From Devosia ureilytica (GTDB lineage: Bacteria; Pseudomonadota; Alphaproteobacteria; Rhizobiales; Devosiaceae), in assembly GCF_024273195.1 (NCBI RefSeq), contig NZ_JAMZCU010000003.1, forward strand, positions 637,146-701,145: a DNA stretch of 64,000 nt, read 5' to 3'. The notes below the pieces were generated by a model. That model did no database searches. It saw only the letters and a list, made by a program, of their open reading frames with translations, and had not been told where the DNA came from. The number at the start of each line of letters is the position of its first letter. Within the stretch, counting starts at the first letter, position 1. This document shows, one piece after another, positions 61,254 to 64,000 of this stretch. The position numbers were made by a program, and so were the translations under genes.

Positions 61254-62963
61254 ATGCCCCTTAGCCTCTCCGACCCCCATTGGTACCCCATCGCCTCAAG
61301 CGACGACTTGCCCTTCCGCCACGTCTACCAGGGCCAGCTTCTCGGCCGCGAACTGGCCGTATGGCGGGCAGACGATGGCCATGTGAACGTCTGGGAAAAC
61401 CGCTGCCTCCATCGTGGCGTGCGCCTTTCCATCGGCATCAATGAGGGCCAGGAACTCAAGTGCCAGTACCACGGCTGGCGCTATGCCAATCAGTCCGCCG
61501 GTTGCACTTATATTCCGGCCCATCCCGCCGATGCCCCGGCCCGCCGCATTGAAAACCGCAAATACCCGATGCGCGAGGCCTTTGGTCTCATCTGGTCTGC
61601 CGCCAATGACGACCAGGCATTCGTGCCCTTTCCCGGTGCCGGGGACCACGATTGGTTCGCGCTGCGCCCCGTGCCGGTCAATGCCGCACCCGAGGATGTC
61701 GTGGCCGGCCTCGCCCGTCTCGCCCCCGATGACCAGCCCGCCGACCTGCTCCCCGGCATGGCCGTTCGTCTCGACGGGGTCGTCTATTTCGTCCAGCCCG
61801 TGGATGCCGGCCGCGCCGTCATTCGTGGCCTGCTGCCCCAGGCCTCCGGCGATCCGATCACCATCCTGCGCCATTACAACGAACTGCTGACCCGGCTCCG
61901 CGACCGCCTCGAACGGGCCGCTGCCCGCAAACCGGCCCCGGAGCCGCTGCAACCGGCCTATGAAAAGGTCTCCGCCGACCTCGCCACCATGCCCGAAATC
62001 GCCATACCCCGCGGCAACACCCTGCCTGTGCTGGTCCGCCGCAAATGGCAGACCGCCGATGGCGTCATCGGTTTCGAACTGGCCGGTCGCGACGGCAAGC
62101 ACCTGCCGACCTTCCAGCCCGGCGCCCATATCGACCTGCACCTGCCCAACGGCCTCATTCGCCAGTATTCCATTACCAACGGCCCGGGCGACCTCCTCTC
62201 CTACGTCATCGGCGTCAAGGCCGAGAGCGCCAGCAAAGGCGGCTCGAAAGTACTGGTCGAAACTGTTCGCGAAGGGGACGTGCTGGCCATTTCCGAGCCA
62301 CGCAACAATTTCCCGCTGCGCCGCGATGCCACTCGCACCGTGCTCATCGCCGGCGGCATCGGCATCACCCCGCTCCTGTCCATGGCGCGCTTCCTCGACC
62401 AGTCCAGCCTGCCTTACGAACTGCATTATTTCACCCGATCCGGGGAAAGCGCCGCCTTCAAGAGCGAACTCGACGTGCTCCATGGCGCAGTCCATATTCA
62501 TTCGGGTCTCGCCCGCGAGGCCATTCAGGGCACCGTCAACGAGGTCCTTGGCCCCCATGATTTCGCCAATCATGTCTATGTCTGCGGCCCCGGCGCCATG
62601 CTCGAAATGGTCACCAGAACCGCTGCCGCACTCGGCTGGCCCGACGAGGCGGTACATTTCGAATATTTCCAGAACGACAAGGTGATCGACAGTTCGTCGG
62701 CTTTCGACGTCGAGCTGGCCCGCTCGGCCATGACGTTGCATGTCCCCGCCGGCCGCACCATTCTCGAAGTCATGCGCGAAGCTGGCCTCACCGTCCCCTC
62801 GTCCTGCGAACAAGGCGCCTGCGGCACCTGCCTCACCACCGTCATGGAGGGCGAAGTCGATCACCAGGACGTCTATCTCAACAAGACCGAGAAGGCCTCC
62901 AACACCTGCATGATGACCTGCGTCAGCCGTGCAAAGTCCGCGCGTCTGGTACTGGATATCTGA
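61254..62963 (+). CDS. Rieske / alpha-subunit remnant / flavin-NAD(P)H-ferredoxin reductase fusion
   Basis: 569 residues. Residues 1-125 are a full Rieske domain: C51-x-H53, then C70-x2-H73 (CLHRG and CQYHGW). Residues about 130-225 resemble the later part of an oxygenase alpha subunit (FVQPVDAGRAVIRGLLP, then ITILRHYNELLTRLRDRL) but show no D-x2-H-x4-H iron site. From about 250 the chain is a phthalate-reductase-like module: flavin motif RQYS at 303, NAD(P) motif GGIGITPLL at 367, and a plant-type [2Fe-2S] ferredoxin domain with C518, C523, C526 and C552. It should carry electrons from NAD(P)H through flavin and two iron-sulfur clusters to the catalytic subunit encoded upstream. Confidence 0.9.
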   Translation: MPLSLSDPHWYPIASSDDLPFRHVYQGQLLGRELAVWRADDGHVNVWENRCLHRGVRLSIGINEGQELKCQYHGWRYANQSAGCTYIPAHPADAPARRIENRKYPMREAFGLIWSAANDDQAFVPFPGAGDHDWFALRPVPVNAAPEDVVAGLARLAPDDQPADLLPGMAVRLDGVVYFVQPVDAGRAVIRGLLPQASGDPITILRHYNELLTRLRDRLERAAARKPAPEPLQPAYEKVSADLATMPEIAIPRGNTLPVLVRRKWQTADGVIGFELAGRDGKHLPTFQPGAHIDLHLPNGLIRQYSITNGPGDLLSYVIGVKAESASKGGSKVLVETVREGDVLAISEPRNNFPLRRDATRTVLIAGGIGITPLLSMARFLDQSSLPYELHYFTRSGESAAFKSELDVLHGAVHIHSGLAREAIQGTVNEVLGPHDFANHVYVCGPGAMLEMVTRTAAALGWPDEAVHFEYFQNDKVIDSSSAFDVELARSAMTLHVPAGRTILEVMREAGLTVPSSCEQGACGTCLTTVMEGEVDHQDVYLNKTEKASNTCMMTCVSRAKSARLVLDI

Positions 62964-62999
62964 TGATAAATACTTCCAACGATCTCAGGCCCCCATCGC

Positions 63000-63099
63000 C
63001 TCCCTCCCCCTTGTGGGGAGGGAATGAGGGTGGGGGTGAGTCACAAGCACCGCGCACGCGGCCTACCTCCACCCCAGCCCTCCCCACAAGGCGGAGGGA
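63000..63099. repeat. MITE-like palindromic repeat element, short copy D
   Basis: Inverted repeats 63000-63022 and 63078-63099, with AGGGTGGGGG and TCCACCCCAGC inside. It fills the gap between the reductase and GST genes. Confidence 0.7.
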
Positions 63100-63123
63100 A
63101 CACATCGGGGCAAAGACACAATC

Positions 63124-63771
63124 ATGACCATCACCCTTTACGACTTCGAGCTCTCCGGCAATTGCTACAAGCTGCGCTTGCTCATGAGCATCCTCAACCT
63201 GCCCTACGACATCGTGCCGGTGGATTTCTTCCCCGGCCGCGAGCACAAGTCCGACGCCTTTCTGCGTCTCAATCCGTTTGGCCAATTGCCAGTACTCAGG
63301 GACGATGACCTGGTCCTCTCGGACTCCGGCGCCATCCTCGCCTACCTCGCGATAAAATACGATGCGAGTGGCCTCTGGTTTCCCGACGATCCCGCCACTA
63401 CCGCAGAAGTTCTGCGCTGGCACGCCGTGGCCGATGACATCACATCCACCAGTTCCGCTGCCCGTCTGGCGCTCGGCTACGACTACAAGTTCGATATCGA
63501 AAAATCCCAACAGGGCGCCCACCGCATTTTCCGGCTGATGGACGAGCATCTCTGGTTCGGCGAAAAAGCGGGCCGCGATTGGCTGTGCAGCCCCGCGCAC
63601 CCGACCACCGCCGATATCGCCTGCTTCCCCTATGTGATGCTGAGCGAAGAAGGCGGCATATCCCGGCAGGACTACCCCGCCCTCCGCCGCTGGACCGACC
63701 GCGTCCGCCGCATCCCCGGCTTTGTCGTCATGTCCGGCATCTTCCCGGCAGGCCCAGCCAGGGCGGAATGA
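63124..63771 (+). CDS. Glutathione S-transferase family protein
   Basis: 215 residues. N-terminal thioredoxin-like domain (about 1-82) with ELSGNCYKLRLLMSIL, NPFGQLPVL near residue 50 and the glutathione-binding LSDSGAILAYLA near 65; the C-terminal helical domain runs from about 90 to 205. The catalytic residue is probably Ser or Cys in SGNCYK. It follows the oxygenase/reductase pair on the same strand after a repeat-filled gap of 160 bases. It may act in the same aromatic or xenobiotic pathway, for example by ether cleavage or conjugation, but this is inferred from position. Confidence 0.9.
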   Translation: MTITLYDFELSGNCYKLRLLMSILNLPYDIVPVDFFPGREHKSDAFLRLNPFGQLPVLRDDDLVLSDSGAILAYLAIKYDASGLWFPDDPATTAEVLRWHAVADDITSTSSAARLALGYDYKFDIEKSQQGAHRIFRLMDEHLWFGEKAGRDWLCSPAHPTTADIACFPYVMLSEEGGISRQDYPALRRWTDRVRRIPGFVVMSGIFPAGPARAE

Positions 63772-63815
63772 GATTCGGAAATTGGGCGCCGCATGAAGGT
63801 ACCCCCACGCTTGGT

Positions 63816-63891
63816 CCCTCCCCACAAGGGGGAGGCAGACGATGAACACTGACGTCGCAGTCCTGCGCCTCCCTCCCCTTGATGGGGAGGG
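63816..63891. repeat. MITE-like palindromic repeat element, copy E
   Basis: Arms 63816-63835 and 63869-63891 of the same family face each other in the opposite order from copies C and D. It lies in the gap 63772-64000, which otherwise shows no gene. Confidence 0.65.
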
Positions 63892-63987
63892 AATGAGGGT
63901 GGGGTGATCCCGTTGCTTTCGCAGGTGTTAGTCGGCAACCACCCCCTAGCCCTCGCGCGCCATTCCAGCTATTGCCTTGGGCAAACT

Positions 63988-64000
63988 GAGGAGAAAATCC
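63988..64000 (+). promoter_or_regulatory. Ribosome binding site of a gene starting just past the window
   Basis: GAGGAG at 63988-63993 followed by AAAATCC to the window end is a strong Shine-Dalgarno sequence at the right distance for a plus-strand start codon at about 64001. Confidence 0.5.

Overview
The window reads as high-GC chromosome of an alphaproteobacterium of the order Hyphomicrobiales (Rhizobiales), most likely near Devosia. The reasons are the NepR/PhyR/EcfG general stress switch, an Omp19-type lipoprotein, a rhizobial-type mdh-sucCD-sucAB-lpdA block, and intergenic palindromic repeats of a kind common in that order. The organism call is an inference from gene content. I see no rRNA, tRNA, CRISPR array, transposase or phage gene.

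Layout. (1) 1-3229: the end of a circularly permuted ATP-grasp/alpha-E fusion protein, followed by a transglutaminase-like protease. (2) 3239-10492: a general stress response island. It holds ecfG-like sigma factor, nepR, phyR, a CHASE3/HisKA_2 sensor kinase coupled to a lipid kinase, a Crp/Fnr regulator, a receiver protein lacking its phosphoacceptor, and five tiny or small membrane proteins. I find five GGAAC-N16/17-CGTT promoters plus one weaker match in front of these genes, so most of the island looks like its own regulon. (3) 10494-15866: a YdcF protein, then a polar amino acid ABC importer operon ending in an M14 zinc hydrolase. (4) 16151-18535: a PAS-GGDEF-EAL protein. (5) 18629-27280: uronate catabolism. 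It comprises uxuA, kdgF, kduD, kduI, a GntR/FadR regulator and a TRAP transporter, with a likely operator at 27253-27280. DUF4326, UPF0126 and M15-like genes are interspersed.

(6) 27369-40466: central metabolism, all on the minus strand: zapE, mdh, sucC, a secreted unknown, sucD, sucA, sucB, a second secreted unknown, MAPEG, LysE and lpdA. (7) 40625-47680: an Omp19-like lipoprotein, a small DUF2007-like protein, and yejBEFA peptide importer. (8) 48010-57857: envelope export genes tamA-tamB and macA-macB. (9) 58047-63771: an accessory catabolic module with an SDR, an Ldh2-family dehydrogenase, a two-gene Rieske-type oxygenase of unusual build, and a glutathione S-transferase.

The most unusual item is in region 9. 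The oxygenase subunit (60046-60942) keeps the mononuclear iron site (D124, H127, H132, D249) but has lost the Rieske cluster-binding part. The next gene (61254-62963) carries an intact Rieske motif (C51, H53, C70, H73), then what looks like an alpha-subunit remnant without an iron site, then a complete flavin/NAD(P)H/ferredoxin reductase. The two polypeptides appear to have complementary losses, implying an obligate heteromer that moves electrons from NAD(P)H to the active site with no separate ferredoxin.
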